From Segatella baroniae B14 (GTDB lineage Bacteria; Bacteroidota; Bacteroidia; Bacteroidales; Bacteroidaceae), in the NCBI RefSeq assembly GCF_022024235.1, contig NZ_CP091799.1:69501-133500 (forward strand): DNA of 64,000 nt, in the 5' to 3' direction. The notes under the pieces were generated by a model. It was not told the DNA's origin and ran no database searches. It saw only the letters and a list, made by a program, of their open reading frames with translations. Of this stretch, positions 1 to 9,049 are shown in pieces. How positions within the stretch are numbered: the first letter of the stretch is position 1; every line of letters begins with the position of its first letter. Position numbers and translations under genes: made by a program.

Positions 1-788
1 TCTTAGTCTTAAACTGCCATGGAGTAACACCGACTTTAGAATGAACCACTACAAGTCCGCTGGTCAAATCACCATATTCTGCAGAAGGAATACCTCGAAT
101 GATTTCCACCTGATCGATATTGTCAGCAGCAACCTGGCGCAAGTCTGTACCAACAAAGGCAGAACTGGAGAACTGTCCCTGGGTGAGCGCACCATTGTTC
201 GATATCGGTACACCATCAATCACAATCTGACTACCAAAGGCACTCGTATTGTTATTGGTTAAGGTACGCAACTGCAAATTTGTTTGAGACGTAAGATCGG
301 TGTTCCCCATCTTTTGTCCAGGTAGAAGTTGCATGATGTCGGCAAGTGAGGCAGCTTGCAAGTGATCTATGGCCTGACGGTTTACAACAGAGGTTGTAGA
401 GGCACCTGAAGACTTTTGTTGAGCGGTTACAACGACCTCTTGAAGTGCAAGTGAAGTTGGTGTAAGCCGAATATGAAGATTCATATCTTTGTTCACTTTA
501 ACAATCGTTTTAGACTCTTCATAGCCTACGTAAGATACGAGAAGAGTATATATACCGTCGGGCACTTTGTCAAGCGAGGCCTTACCATCAGCATCTGTGA
601 CGGATGTTGCTTGCAGCGGTTCTAACTTCAGTGTGGCCATAATAATAGACTCATGGGTGTTCTTGTCTGTTACCGTCACACCTATCCGATATTTCCCTTC
701 ATTTTTCTGCGCAAATGTAATGAGCGAAATCAATAGAAGACAAAAAACTAGTGATAGTCTCTTGTAATTACTTGTGTAGAAAATCATG
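1..788 (-). CDS. TonB-dependent receptor, N-terminal part (runs off the window)
   Basis: About 262 N-terminal residues are visible and the gene continues beyond base 1. The reading frame starts with a signal peptide (MIFYTSNYKRLSLVF... ending near FAQ), then a carboxypeptidase-regulatory-like beta-sandwich of about 90 residues (pattern VTDADGKASLDKVPDG, then YTLLVSYVGYEES), then a plug domain with the run up to VEIIRGIPSAEYGDLTSG that is typical of outer-membrane TonB receptors. It lacks the SusC signature, so it is more like a metal or siderophore type receptor than a glycan importer. The upstream neighbour on the same strand encodes a secreted heavy-metal-associated domain protein, which suggests, but does not prove, a metal substrate. 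A -7 box lies at 821-828. The family call is firm; the substrate is inference. Confidence 0.88.
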
Positions 789-820
789 ATTCGTTTTTTT
801 ACTAATTTTAATCTTTGTGA

Positions 821-828
821 CAAATATA
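821..828 (-). promoter_or_regulatory. Bacteroidetes -7 box (TATATTTG) for the TonB receptor
   Basis: On the minus strand the octamer TATATTTG matches the Bacteroidetes -7 consensus TAnnTTTG and lies 32 bases upstream of the receptor start codon. No clear -33 TTTG was found at the right distance. A short inverted repeat, TACCTA-CTTG-TAGGTA, lies further upstream at about 900-915 and could be an operator, but that is a guess. Confidence 0.5.
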
Positions 829-939
829 CCAATAAATTTCTTTAAAAAGCAACATTAATATGTTAATTCTTTATTCTTTTAACAGTTATAGTTTGAATTT
901 ACCTACTTGTAGGTATCGCAGATAATCGTTTTTAAATAA

Positions 940-982
940 AAAAAGGATAGGTGAGGGAGAATCCCTGGCCTATCCTTTTTTT
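940..982 (-). terminator. Rho-independent terminator after the HMA-protein gene
   Basis: The arms AAAAAGGATAGG (940-951) and CCTATCCTTTTT (969-980) form a 12-bp stem flanked by A and T runs, so the hairpin could work in both directions. It sits just after the stop codon of the minus-strand HMA gene and separates it from the TonB receptor, which has its own promoter. Confidence 0.8.
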
Positions 983-1008
983 TGTGCTTGTGATATGGCT
1001 TACTTAAT

Positions 1009-1770
1009 TTATGGTATCCTTTGAAAAGTTAGCCCAAGTACTTGGAGATCTTTTTCTAATTTTTCAGTGGTGGTTCCGATTTGATCTATGAAGTATGTGA
1101 TAGCAAGTGTTTGTTTTTTGACATTGATGGTTGCATCATCCACTCCATTGATGGTGAGTACATTTTCTTCTGTAGCAGAAGTAGCCTGTTCTGCAGGTAA
1201 TTGATAGAGAGCAAACTTGATTTTAGAACTATTGTAATAGTTCGTAGGTGTAAAGCCACTGTCGATTAAAGCTCTACGAATCGTAGCCTTGTCTGTTCGG
1301 TTAGCATCGTATCGGATAAAGAGATAATGTTTGTCAAGATGTGGTGCCAACGAGTCGATACCCGTTAATCCTTGGAGCGCACGAATAGCCTTTTGTGCAT
1401 CTGCTTCGGTTACGATTTCCATGTGTTGGCCATAACCTCGCATAATGATATCGCTGGCGCTATAGGAAGTTGGGTTATACCGAGTACCAATAAGTGGTTT
1501 CTTAATAGAATCTTCACAAGTCACCTCTGGATTATAGCTGATGGTAGCTGTGCGTCTCTCCAGATTGAATTGAATATCGTCTACTCCGTTAATTTTGGTC
1601 AGTTTGTCCATGACTTTATGGGCACAGTCATCACAACGCATACCTTTAATACGTACTGTAAAAGATTGATTTTGTTGTGCACATGCGAATTCGCTTGTGG
1701 TGAAAAGTGCCATGGCGATGAGAGTCATGCGGATGGCTTTTAATCTTATTGTCTTTTTCATCTTCATCAT
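1009..1770 (-). CDS. Secreted protein with three HMA-like modules, only the first with CxxC
   Basis: This 253-residue protein has an N-terminal signal peptide (charged start, hydrophobic core, cut near FACAQQ). The first module, from about residue 36, is a heavy-metal-associated (HMA) domain with the metal-binding motif GMRCDDCAHKV and the usual following pattern INGVDDIQFNLERRTATISY. Two further stretches (about residues 108-180 and 183-250) repeat the ferredoxin-like pattern (GLTGIDSL..., then INGVDDATINVKKQTLAITY) but lack the CxxC pair. The predicted place is the periplasm or outer membrane. It starts 26 bases after pflA on the same strand and is followed by a terminator and a TonB receptor, so it could be read from the pfl promoter region. 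A role in copper or other metal binding is inferred from the first domain. Several Met codons near the start make the exact start uncertain. Confidence 0.75.
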   Translation of the reverse strand: MMKMKKTIRLKAIRMTLIAMALFTTSEFACAQQNQSFTVRIKGMRCDDCAHKVMDKLTKINGVDDIQFNLERRTATISYNPEVTCEDSIKKPLIGTRYNPTSYSASDIIMRGYGQHMEIVTEADAQKAIRALQGLTGIDSLAPHLDKHYLFIRYDANRTDKATIRRALIDSGFTPTNYYNSSKIKFALYQLPAEQATSATEENVLTINGVDDATINVKKQTLAITYFIDQIGTTTEKLEKDLQVLGLTFQRIP

Positions 1771-1796
1771 CTATGTGGTTTTAGAATTTTTTGCTA

Positions 1797-2543
1797 TCAT
1801 GCTCTTTCTTTGAGCGGTACTTGGGCCAGAATGTTTTTAGCATTTTCTATTCGCTCTGGTGTAGGTGTCGGTATGCCTTCTAATGGGTAATCTATACCTA
1901 GCTTTTCATACTTGAAAACACCCAGTGTATGATAGGGCAGTACATCAATGCGCTCGATATTCTTTAGTGTCTTTAGAAATTCGGCGAGTTCTTGTAGATA
2001 CCTATCATTATCAGTGATGCTTGGGATGAGCACGTGGCGAATCCAGACGGGTTTGTTGATATCAGAAAGATAGCGTGCACAGTCCAGGATATTTTCATTT
2101 CCCCATCGGGTTAACTTTTTATGCTCCTCGCTATTGATATGCTTGATATCCAAAAGGATGGTGTCGGTAACTGCCATTAACTTTTCGAATTTTTCAAACC
2201 ATGCACCATGGCGAGTAAACGGTTGTGCAGAAGTATCCAGACAAGTATTGATACCGCGCTGATGAGCTTTCTCAAAAAGTTCGAGAAGAAAATCGATCTG
2301 CATCAAAGCCTCGCCACCGCTCACCGTGATACCTCCTTTTTCTCCCCAATAGGTGCGATAGCGTTCTGCCTTGTCAAGCAAATCGTCTGCTGTAGTCTCG
2401 TTGGTCTTGTCTAATTTCCAGGTGTCTGGATTATGGCAAAACTGACACCGCATAGGGCAGCCTTTTAAGAATGCGATGAAACGTATACCAGGACCATCTA
2501 CAGAGCCGAAACTTTCGATAGAATGTACATATCCTAAATTCAT
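1797..2543 (-). CDS. pflA: Pyruvate formate-lyase activating enzyme (radical SAM)
   Basis: The 248-residue protein has the radical-SAM cluster motif CxxxCxxC (Cys29, Cys33, Cys36 in GCPMRCQFCHNP), preceded by the SVDGPGIR motif found in PflA proteins, and the GGI.VSGGEALMQ segment that binds S-adenosylmethionine. It is cytoplasmic and makes the glycyl radical on PflB. The gene lies directly downstream of pflB on the same strand, with a hairpin between them. Unusually for this window it has a strong ribosome binding site (GGAGG, 8 bases before ATG). Length and motifs match the family well. Confidence 0.97.
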   Translation of the reverse strand: MNLGYVHSIESFGSVDGPGIRFIAFLKGCPMRCQFCHNPDTWKLDKTNETTADDLLDKAERYRTYWGEKGGITVSGGEALMQIDFLLELFEKAHQRGINTCLDTSAQPFTRHGAWFEKFEKLMAVTDTILLDIKHINSEEHKKLTRWGNENILDCARYLSDINKPVWIRHVLIPSITDNDRYLQELAEFLKTLKNIERIDVLPYHTLGVFKYEKLGIDYPLEGIPTPTPERIENAKNILAQVPLKERA

Positions 2544-2571
2544 AATCTTTCCTCCTTACAAGTTTATCAAT

Positions 2572-2614
2572 GAAAAAAGTCCGGAGACTGAATCTTGTCA
2601 GTAACTCCGGACTT
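2572..2614 (-). terminator. Hairpin between pflB and pflA (partial terminator)
   Basis: The arms AAGTCCGGAG (2577-2586) and CTCCGGACTT (2605-2614) form a perfect 10-bp stem. On the minus strand the stem is followed by a T run. It lies between the stop of pflB and the ribosome binding site of pflA, with no TAnnTTTG box seen between the two genes, so it probably lowers pflA expression relative to pflB, or protects the pflB message end. Confidence 0.8.
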
Positions 2615-2632
2615 CTATGTTGTTCTATTATA

Positions 2633-4879
2633 TTAGAGTCTTTCGTGAGCCTGACGAGCGATAACATCGAGCTGCTGCTCGCGAGTCAGGTCGATGAACT
2701 TCACTGCATAACCGCTGACACGGATGGTGAAGTTAGCATACTCAGGTTTCTCTGGATGCTCCATAGCATCTTTCAACTTATCAACACCGAATACGTTAAC
2801 ATTCAAGTGGTGAGAACCCTGATTAAAGTAACCGTCCATAACACCTACCAAAGTATTAGCACGCTCTTCATCATCATGACCGAGTGCATCAGGGTTAATG
2901 GTCTGTGTATTAGAGATACCATCGAGTGCATACTCATAAGGCAACTTCGCTACAGAGTTCAAAGAAGCGAGCAAGCCATTTTGCTCAGCACCGTAACTTG
3001 GGTTAGCACCTGGAGCCAATGGAGTACCAGCCTTGCGACCATCAGGCATGTTACTGGTGTACTTACCATAAACAACATTTGATGTGATGGTAAGAATACT
3101 TGTTGTAGGCTCAGAGTTACGATAAGTATGATGCTTCTTAATCATCGTGATGAAGGTCTTCAGCAACCAAACTGCGATCTCGTCTGCACGCTCATCATCG
3201 TTACCATAGCGAGGGAAGTCGCCTTCTGTCTTAAATTCGAGAGGGAAACCAGTCTCGTCACGAATGATGTTAACCTTAGCATACTTGATAGCGCTGATAG
3301 AGTCGACTACATGAGAGAAACCGGCAATACCTGTAGCGAAAGTACGACGAACATCTGTATCGATGAGTGCCATCTCTGCTGCTTCATAGAAGTATTTGTC
3401 ATGCATGTAGTGAATCAAGTTCAATGTCTTCACATATACAGCAGCCAACCATTCCATCATATCCATGAACTTAGGCAAGAAGTCCTCATAAGTTACTACA
3501 TCACCCTCGATAGGACGATAAGCAGGACCTACCTGCTGACGAGTCTTTGAGTCTACACCACCGCTGATAGCGTATGTAAGACATTTAGCCAGGTTGGCGC
3601 GAGCACCGAAGAACTGCATCTCTTTACCGGTCTGTGTAGCAGATACACAGCAGCAGATGCTATAGTCATCACCCCATATTGGGCGCATTACATCATCATT
3701 CTCATACTGAATAGAACTTGTCTTTACAGAAATCATCGCAGCATAGTGCTTGAAATTCTTAGGAAGACGAGAACTATAAAGTACTGTCAAGTTAGGTTCT
3801 GGTGAAGGACCCATATTCTCTAATGTGTGGAGGAAACGGAAGTCGTTCTTGGTAACCATAGAACGGCCATCCTGACCAATACCACCAACTTCGAGAGTAG
3901 CCCAAACAGGGTCGCCAGAGAATAACTCATTATAAGAAGGGATACGAGCGAATTTCACCATGCGGAACTTCATAACCAAGTGGTCGATGAGCTCCTGTGC
4001 TTCTTCCTCTGTCAGTGTACCCTCGTTGAGATCACGAGTGATATAGATATCAAGGAATGTAGAAACACGACCAACAGACATCGCTGCACCATTCTGAGTC
4101 TTAACAGCACCCAGGTAGCCGAAATACAACCACTGAACAGCTTCAATAGCATTTGTAGCAGGCTGAGAAATATCAAAACCATAGGTTGCAGCCATTTCCT
4201 TCAAACCCTTGAGGGCACGAATCTGCATAGAAACCTCTTCGCGAAGACGAATAACATCGTCAATCATTTCACGGTCGCCCATGTTAGCGAGGTCTTTCTT
4301 CTTCTCTTCTATCAGATAATCGATACCGTAAAGAGCTACACGACGATAGTCACCTACGATACGACCACGGCCATAAGTGTCAGGAAGACCTGTAAGAATA
4401 TGGGCATGGCGAACCAAACGCATTTCTGGTGTGTAACTGTCGAACACACCGTCATTGTGAGTCTTGCAATATTTAGTGAAAATTTCTGTAAGTTTTTCTG
4501 ATGGTTCGTAACCGTAAGTAGTACAAGCCTGTGCTGCCATCTTAATACCACCGTAAGGCATAAATGCGCGCTTGAGTGGCTTGTCTGTCTGGAGACCGAC
4601 AACTTTTTCTAAATCCTTAGTTTTTTCATCGATGTAAGCTGGTCCGTAAGCTGTTAAACTTGATACTACTTCTGTCTCCATATCAAGAACGCCGCCTTTA
4701 GCACGCTCTTCTTTCTGAAGCTCCTGAAGTTTACCCCAAAGTGTCTCTGTTGCTTGAGTAGGTCCTGCGAGGAAACTTTCGTCACCGTCATAACTGGTGT
4801 AGTTGTGCTGAATGAAATCGCGAACATTCACTTCATTCTTCCACTTGTTTCCTTTGAAACCTCTCCATTGTGTACTCAT
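2633..4879 (-). CDS. pflB: Formate C-acetyltransferase (pyruvate formate-lyase)
   Basis: This 748-residue glycyl-radical enzyme converts pyruvate and CoA to acetyl-CoA and formate in anaerobic fermentation. The active-site cysteines are in the run [11 protein letters not shown], and the glycyl-radical loop RVSGYAVKF lies about 25 residues from the C-terminus. The length matches bacterial PflB (about 740-760). The start at 4879 ([10 protein letters not shown]) is preferred because family members begin close to the WRGFKGN motif; an ATG two codons upstream (4885) is the alternative and neither has a Shine-Dalgarno site. A -7 box lies at 4967-4974. pflA follows after a hairpin. Confidence 0.97.
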   Translation of the reverse strand: MSTQWRGFKGNKWKNEVNVRDFIQHNYTSYDGDESFLAGPTQATETLWGKLQELQKEERAKGGVLDMETEVVSSLTAYGPAYIDEKTKDLEKVVGLQTDKPLKRAFMPYGGIKMAAQACTTYGYEPSEKLTEIFTKYCKTHNDGVFDSYTPEMRLVRHAHILTGLPDTYGRGRIVGDYRRVALYGIDYLIEEKKKDLANMGDREMIDDVIRLREEVSMQIRALKGLKEMAATYGFDISQPATNAIEAVQWLYFGYLGAVKTQNGAAMSVGRVSTFLDIYITRDLNEGTLTEEEAQELIDHLVMKFRMVKFARIPSYNELFSGDPVWATLEVGGIGQDGRSMVTKNDFRFLHTLENMGPSPEPNLTVLYSSRLPKNFKHYAAMISVKTSSIQYENDDVMRPIWGDDYSICCCVSATQTGKEMQFFGARANLAKCLTYAISGGVDSKTRQQVGPAYRPIEGDVVTYEDFLPKFMDMMEWLAAVYVKTLNLIHYMHDKYFYEAAEMALIDTDVRRTFATGIAGFSHVVDSISAIKYAKVNIIRDETGFPLEFKTEGDFPRYGNDDERADEIAVWLLKTFITMIKKHHTYRNSEPTTSILTITSNVVYGKYTSNMPDGRKAGTPLAPGANPSYGAEQNGLLASLNSVAKLPYEYALDGISNTQTINPDALGHDDEERANTLVGVMDGYFNQGSHHLNVNVFGVDKLKDAMEHPEKPEYANFTIRVSGYAVKFIDLTREQQLDVIARQAHERL

Positions 4880-4966
4880 AATCATTTTTTTTAATTGAGG
4901 AATTGCTATTGATACCTCGTTAGTTATGTTTGTAATATAGAAATTAACTTTCTCGTAATCGACTGC

Positions 4967-4974
4967 AAAGGTAG
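4967..4974 (-). promoter_or_regulatory. pflB: -7 box (TACCTTTG) for pflB
   Basis: The minus-strand octamer TACCTTTG fits TAnnTTTG and would give a leader of roughly 80-90 bases before pflB. No matching -33 TTTG was found. The leader is AT-rich and shows no strong hairpin by eye. Confidence 0.55.
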
Positions 4975-5077
4975 CTATATTTTATGAATTATAGCCTTGT
5001 TTCTATATGAAATGTGATTTTATTTTTGTTCACTTAAAATATGTGTGTGTTTGTTTTCTTATTCCAGCTTGATTTGT

Positions 5078-5085
5078 TATCTTTG
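5078..5085 (+). promoter_or_regulatory. -7 box (TATCTTTG) for the glycosidase-like gene
   Basis: TATCTTTG lies 36 bases upstream of the ATG at 5122 and matches the Bacteroidetes -7 consensus. A TTTG at 5050-5053 is a possible -33 element, but its 24-base spacing is longer than usual. Confidence 0.5.
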
Positions 5086-5121
5086 CGAAGCTAACGCAAA
5101 TATTTAATACCTAATATTCAC

Positions 5122-7233
5122 ATGTCTAAACATTTCAAAGTTCATATACTGAGTCTTGCTTTTTGCTCATTGTTATTTCATTCGCCCCTTTGGGCGAAAA
5201 TTGATCGTCATGCTGTGGTTACCCGGAATAACCCTTGGGTAACTTCTATGGATTCTCTTCAGTCTCTTTCTGTAGGCAATGGCGGTTTTGCGATGACGGT
5301 AGATGGTACGGGACTGCAAACTTTTCCTGAGTACTATTCGCATGGGGTGCCTCTGGGAACGATGAGCGACTGGGGATGGCATACTTTCGCTAATCCGGAT
5401 GACCTGAGAGTTGAAGAGGCGCTTGTGGCTAAAGACTTCGGACGTGGACACCTTGAGTACTATGCGGCGCAATTTAAAACGAAGGGGCGACAGCATGATG
5501 CGAGTGAGTGGTATCGTAAAAATGCACATCGACTTCATTTGGGAACGGTTGGATTAAATTTAGCGGATATCCAACAGGTTCGTCAGATTCGTGAATCATT
5601 AGATATGTGGAACGGAGTAATCCATAGCTCTTTTTACTATGGCGGAAATAAATATGAAGTTCAGACGGTATGCTCTCCAGAAGCAGATCGTATCGCTTCT
5701 GTGGTAAGGTCTACGGTAAAGCCTTCTGTTCGTCTTCGGTTTCCTTATCCTACGGGTGGACACAGTGATGATGCTTGTGATTGGAAGGCTAATGATAAGC
5801 ATACGACAACTATCGTTGCGCGGTATGACCATGCTGTTGTTCTTCAGCATCAGTTGGATGCTACGGTATATTATGTTATCGTCAGTTGGAAAGGTAAGGC
5901 GGATTTACAGAAAAAAGCAGAGCATGTCTTTGTTCTTCAGTCACGTGCGAATGAATTAGAGTTTTCTGTGGAATATCGTCAGAATCTTCCCGATAAGTTC
6001 ACTATACATCTTGCTGATTTTAAATCCACCAGTCAGGCTTCTGCTCATTATTGGCAGGGGTATTGGAAGAGTGGGGGTATTGTTGATTTCTCTCATGTTA
6101 AAGATAATAGAGCGAAGGAATTAGAACGACGTGTGGTTCTTTCGCAATATTTATTGGCTGTCAATGATGCGGGTACTACACCACCACAAGAAACCGGACT
6201 TACTTATAATTCATGGTTTGGGAAATTTCATTTGGAGATGACCTGGTGGCATTTAGCTCAGTTTGCCTTATGGGGACATTCTGAGTTACTCGATCGCCCG
6301 TTAAGTTGGTATCAGAAGGTTGCGCCTGTAGCGCGCGATATAGCTAAGCGACAAGGTTTTGATGGAATACGATGGATGAAAATGACCGATCCTTCTGGCG
6401 CAGAGGCTCCATCTAATGTCGGTTCTTATCTGATATGGCAGCAACCTCATCTTATTTATTTGGCTGAGTTGTTGTATCGTGCTCATCCATCTCAGTTGCT
6501 ATTGGATAAGTATGGTGAACTTATTGATCAGACGGCAGATTTTATGTATTCGTTTGCGACGTATGATCAGACCAACGATCGTTATATATTAAAAGGTTGT
6601 ATACCTGCTCAGGAAACCTTGAAAGCAGAGGTGACCTACAATCCTCCTTTTGAGTTGTCTTATTGGCATTATGCCATTCAGGTTGCCCAAAAATGGCGTG
6701 AACGCCGTGGATTGCCTCGAAAAGAGAAATGGGATGTACTCGTAGAAAAGTTATCTCCTTTGGCTGCGAATGCTGATAGCTTATATCTGGCTGCAGAATC
6801 TGCAGTAGAGACCTATCAGGATATCAGATGTACTTCAGACCATATGGCCGTGCTGGGGGCATTAGGTATTTTGCCCGATAACAAATTGGTGGATAAAAAT
6901 ATCATGCGACATACTTTTGATTGGGTGATTAAAAATTGGAACTGGAATAAAACCTGGGGGTGGGATTTCCCAATGACAGCGATGTGTGCTACTCGCCTGG
7001 GTGACCCGGAAGCTGCTGTAAATGCGCTGTTGTTACCTCAACGTACCAATACTTATTTAGTGAGCGGGCATAATTATCAAGATGATCGGTTACGTGTGTA
7101 TCTTCCTGGTAATGGTGGGCTCTTGACAACAGTTGCCTTGATGTGTGCCGGTTGGGATGGTAATCAAAGCAAGAATCCAGGATTTCCAAAAGAATGGGAT
7201 GTCAGATGGGAAGGACTTCTTCCAATGCCATAA
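5122..7233 (+). CDS. Secreted six-hairpin glycosidase-like protein
   Basis: The 703-residue protein has a signal peptide (MSKHFKVHILSLAFCSLLF, cut near LWA). The N-terminal third is beta-rich (LSVGNGGFAMTVDGTGLQTF). The C-terminal half has the aromatic helix pairs of an (alpha/alpha)6 toroid: YNSWFGKFHLEMTWWHLAQF, IRWMKMTDPSG, YLIWQQPHLIYLAELLYR, and WNWNKTWGWDFPMTAMCA. This arrangement resembles GH65/GH95-type enzymes, but no family signature is certain enough to assign a number or substrate. Its likely place is the periplasm. It is a single-gene unit with its own promoter and a terminator. Neighbouring GH43 and GH28 genes hint at a plant-polysaccharide substrate. Confidence 0.6.
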   Translation: MSKHFKVHILSLAFCSLLFHSPLWAKIDRHAVVTRNNPWVTSMDSLQSLSVGNGGFAMTVDGTGLQTFPEYYSHGVPLGTMSDWGWHTFANPDDLRVEEALVAKDFGRGHLEYYAAQFKTKGRQHDASEWYRKNAHRLHLGTVGLNLADIQQVRQIRESLDMWNGVIHSSFYYGGNKYEVQTVCSPEADRIASVVRSTVKPSVRLRFPYPTGGHSDDACDWKANDKHTTTIVARYDHAVVLQHQLDATVYYVIVSWKGKADLQKKAEHVFVLQSRANELEFSVEYRQNLPDKFTIHLADFKSTSQASAHYWQGYWKSGGIVDFSHVKDNRAKELERRVVLSQYLLAVNDAGTTPPQETGLTYNSWFGKFHLEMTWWHLAQFALWGHSELLDRPLSWYQKVAPVARDIAKRQGFDGIRWMKMTDPSGAEAPSNVGSYLIWQQPHLIYLAELLYRAHPSQLLLDKYGELIDQTADFMYSFATYDQTNDRYILKGCIPAQETLKAEVTYNPPFELSYWHYAIQVAQKWRERRGLPRKEKWDVLVEKLSPLAANADSLYLAAESAVETYQDIRCTSDHMAVLGALGILPDNKLVDKNIMRHTFDWVIKNWNWNKTWGWDFPMTAMCATRLGDPEAAVNALLLPQRTNTYLVSGHNYQDDRLRVYLPGNGGLLTTVALMCAGWDGNQSKNPGFPKEWDVRWEGLLPMP

Positions 7234-7239
7234 AACAAC

Positions 7240-7282
7240 AAAAGAGCCGTTAGCTTCATATAAATACGCTAACGGCTCTTTT
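7240..7282. terminator. Bidirectional terminator between convergent genes
   Basis: The arms 7240-7254 and 7268-7282 (AAAAGAGCCGTTAGC and its exact complement) form a perfect 15-bp stem ending in A and T runs. It can serve both the plus-strand glycosidase gene and the minus-strand sigma factor gene. Confidence 0.9.
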
Positions 7283-7304
7283 GGAAAAACATACTTCTAT
7301 TACC

Positions 7305-8060
7305 TTATTTAAGGTATGATTTCAATTGATCATTCTTTGTATATTTCTTCATCTTTCGTTCAGCTTTCTTGCGAATATCGCGTACACGTTCGCGTTTCAA
7401 GCCCAATTGTGTGCCTATTTCCTCATAGGTAAGACCAGCATTCTGGTCATTGAGACCATAAAACATACTGACCACTCTTCTTTCTCTGTCGTTCAGTACG
7501 CTAAGTGAACGAATTAAGCCTTGGCGTAAGACATCATCAAGATAGGGTTTGTCAGGAATGACAGCATTAGGATCGCTTAATACGTGAAGCAAACTTGCAG
7601 TTTTGCCTTGTACCAAAGGAGCATCAACTGAGAATGCCTTGCTTTGCTTTAATTCCACAGGATCATCCATGCTATGTGGTAAAGTATAGATACCACTTTG
7701 TTCCTGTATCGCATTCTCGATTGCCTGCCGGATGAAATGCACCGCATATTGTACAAAGCGTTGCCCCTTAGCAGCATCAAACTTTCGTGCTGCTTTTATT
7801 AAACCAAAATTACCCTCACTAATCAGATCATTGATACCAAGCCCTCGATCTTGATAGCGTTTGGCGATACTAACCACAAAACGCAGGTTGGCTGTCGTCA
7901 ATTTCTCTATAGCACTTTCGTCGCCATTTTGTATTTTAGCAGACAGTTCCTGCTCTTCCTGTTCGGAGAGTAAATTTTCTTTTCCTATCTCAGAGAGATA
8001 AGTTTGAAGCGAATCATTTTCTTGTTCGCTTAGCGGTTTGCCTGTTTTGATTTCTCTCAT
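7305..8060 (-). CDS. Divergent sigma-70 family factor lacking region 3.1
   Basis: This 251-residue protein keeps region 1.2 (YLSEIGKENLLSEQEEQEL), region 2 (ANLRFVVSIAKRYQDRGLG, then DLISEGNFGLIKAARKFD) and region 4 with its helix-turn-helix (GLTYEEIGTQLGLKRERVRD). It is shorter than the main Bacteroidetes sigma factor as I recall it (about 285 residues). The stretch between regions 2 and 3.2 that normally holds regions 3.0-3.1 is reduced to roughly 20 residues (LPHSMDDPVELKQSKAFSVD). In region 2.3 the usual WW pair is HF (QYAVHFIRQAIENA), which should change -10 melting. It is therefore likely an alternative, RpoD-like factor. Its ATG overlaps the thyX stop in an ATGA, implying translational coupling. 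Confidence 0.85.
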   Translation of the reverse strand: MREIKTGKPLSEQENDSLQTYLSEIGKENLLSEQEEQELSAKIQNGDESAIEKLTTANLRFVVSIAKRYQDRGLGINDLISEGNFGLIKAARKFDAAKGQRFVQYAVHFIRQAIENAIQEQSGIYTLPHSMDDPVELKQSKAFSVDAPLVQGKTASLLHVLSDPNAVIPDKPYLDDVLRQGLIRSLSVLNDRERRVVSMFYGLNDQNAGLTYEEIGTQLGLKRERVRDIRKKAERKMKKYTKNDQLKSYLK

Positions 8061-8938
8061 AAAATGTATCCTCTTGTCTTGAATTCCTCGTAGAGAGGCT
8101 GTGCGATAGCCTTGGCGTCAGGATGGGGCGCACCAGTTGTACCGAGAGCTCTCAAGTCGAAGAAATGTTTCCAGTCACTAACAAATGCAGTATGTACCAA
8201 TTCTGTATTGGTGTCGAGGGGAAGTATGACACGAGCCTCTTGCGGCTTGCATCCTAATTCTATCAGATGCATGTATGCATACTCTGCAGCTTCATTGGCA
8301 AAAAGCCATAATTGGAACTTGCTCCATTCTGAACTTTTGCCTTCGCTCATATCGCGGAGTAAATTTACAAAATCATGTTGATCGTAATTGGTATTACTAT
8401 CAAAATCGGGTTCATTTTTTACCCATTCTGGTAGATTTACCGAAATTTCATTACCAAACTTGTTTTTGCTGTAATTGCAATAGCGTGTACTTTGTTCCGC
8501 CATAGAGTCTGCCCGATGGCGATTGAATTCGCGGGTAATCGCTACTTGAGTAGTGAAATGAACGGTGATACGACGCTCAAAATTACTATTATAATCCTCG
8601 AAATACTGCAGGTCGTCCAACCATTTGTTTTCAGCGAGTACACGCATATTGGTGGTGATGTAATCTTTACCGTTTACGGTGTTCAGTCTGCTGAAAGGGT
8701 TGGTAGCATATTTACTGGTTAGTACGCCATGGTCAGCGCAGAGATACACCGTACCATGTTCAAGCATAGCATAGTGCTCGTGCTCTATCATGCGACCAAC
8801 AAAGGGTTTAGCACTCGTTGCGGTCGTATGCTCTTCGCTTTTGTAACATACTCTACCAGCACGCTCAATCTGGGTATATATCGCATTTTCACCCTGAGCC
8901 TGCTCCCATATTTCATATTGAGGTTTGATGATTTTCAT
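8057..8938 (-). CDS. thyX: FAD-dependent thymidylate synthase
   Basis: The 293-residue protein carries the ThyX signature RHR-x7-S (Arg140-His141-Arg142 to Ser150 in RHRADSMAEQSTR). ThyX makes dTMP from dUMP with methylenetetrahydrofolate and FAD. The start at 8938 (MKIIKPQYEIWE) is chosen because a -7 box lies at 8966-8973; in-frame ATG codons further upstream would precede the transcript start. AAGGAC just before the ATG could be a ribosome binding site. The stop overlaps the start of the sigma factor gene by four bases. No thyA is seen in this window. Confidence 0.96.
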   Translation of the reverse strand: MKIIKPQYEIWEQAQGENAIYTQIERAGRVCYKSEEHTTATSAKPFVGRMIEHEHYAMLEHGTVYLCADHGVLTSKYATNPFSRLNTVNGKDYITTNMRVLAENKWLDDLQYFEDYNSNFERRITVHFTTQVAITREFNRHRADSMAEQSTRYCNYSKNKFGNEISVNLPEWVKNEPDFDSNTNYDQHDFVNLLRDMSEGKSSEWSKFQLWLFANEAAEYAYMHLIELGCKPQEARVILPLDTNTELVHTAFVSDWKHFFDLRALGTTGAPHPDAKAIAQPLYEEFKTRGYIL

Positions 8939-8965
8939 TGATTGTCCTTCTTTTTGCGTTTTATG

Positions 8966-8973
8966 CAAAGTTA
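8966..8973 (-). promoter_or_regulatory. thyX: -7 box (TAACTTTG) for thyX-sigma
   Basis: The minus-strand TAACTTTG fits the TAnnTTTG consensus and lies 27 bases before the thyX ATG at 8938. It decides the start codon. It is divergent from the GH43 promoter about 40 bases away. Confidence 0.6.
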
Positions 8974-9014
8974 CCATAATTTTTTGATACCACAATGCTT
9001 TTGATATTTTTTAT

Positions 9015-9022
9015 TATCTTTG
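9015..9022 (+). promoter_or_regulatory. -7 box (TATCTTTG) for the GH43 gene
   Basis: TATCTTTG at 9015-9022 lies 18 and 27 bases upstream of two possible start codons (9041 and 9050). A properly spaced -33 TTTG is not evident. Confidence 0.6.
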
Positions 9023-9049
9023 CAGATAGAACCGATAATCATGTTTACT

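Noticed and set aside
8939-8995. An earlier thyX start
   Set aside because: The in-frame Met codons lie upstream of, or over, the thyX -7 box, and the family N-terminus fits the start at 8938.
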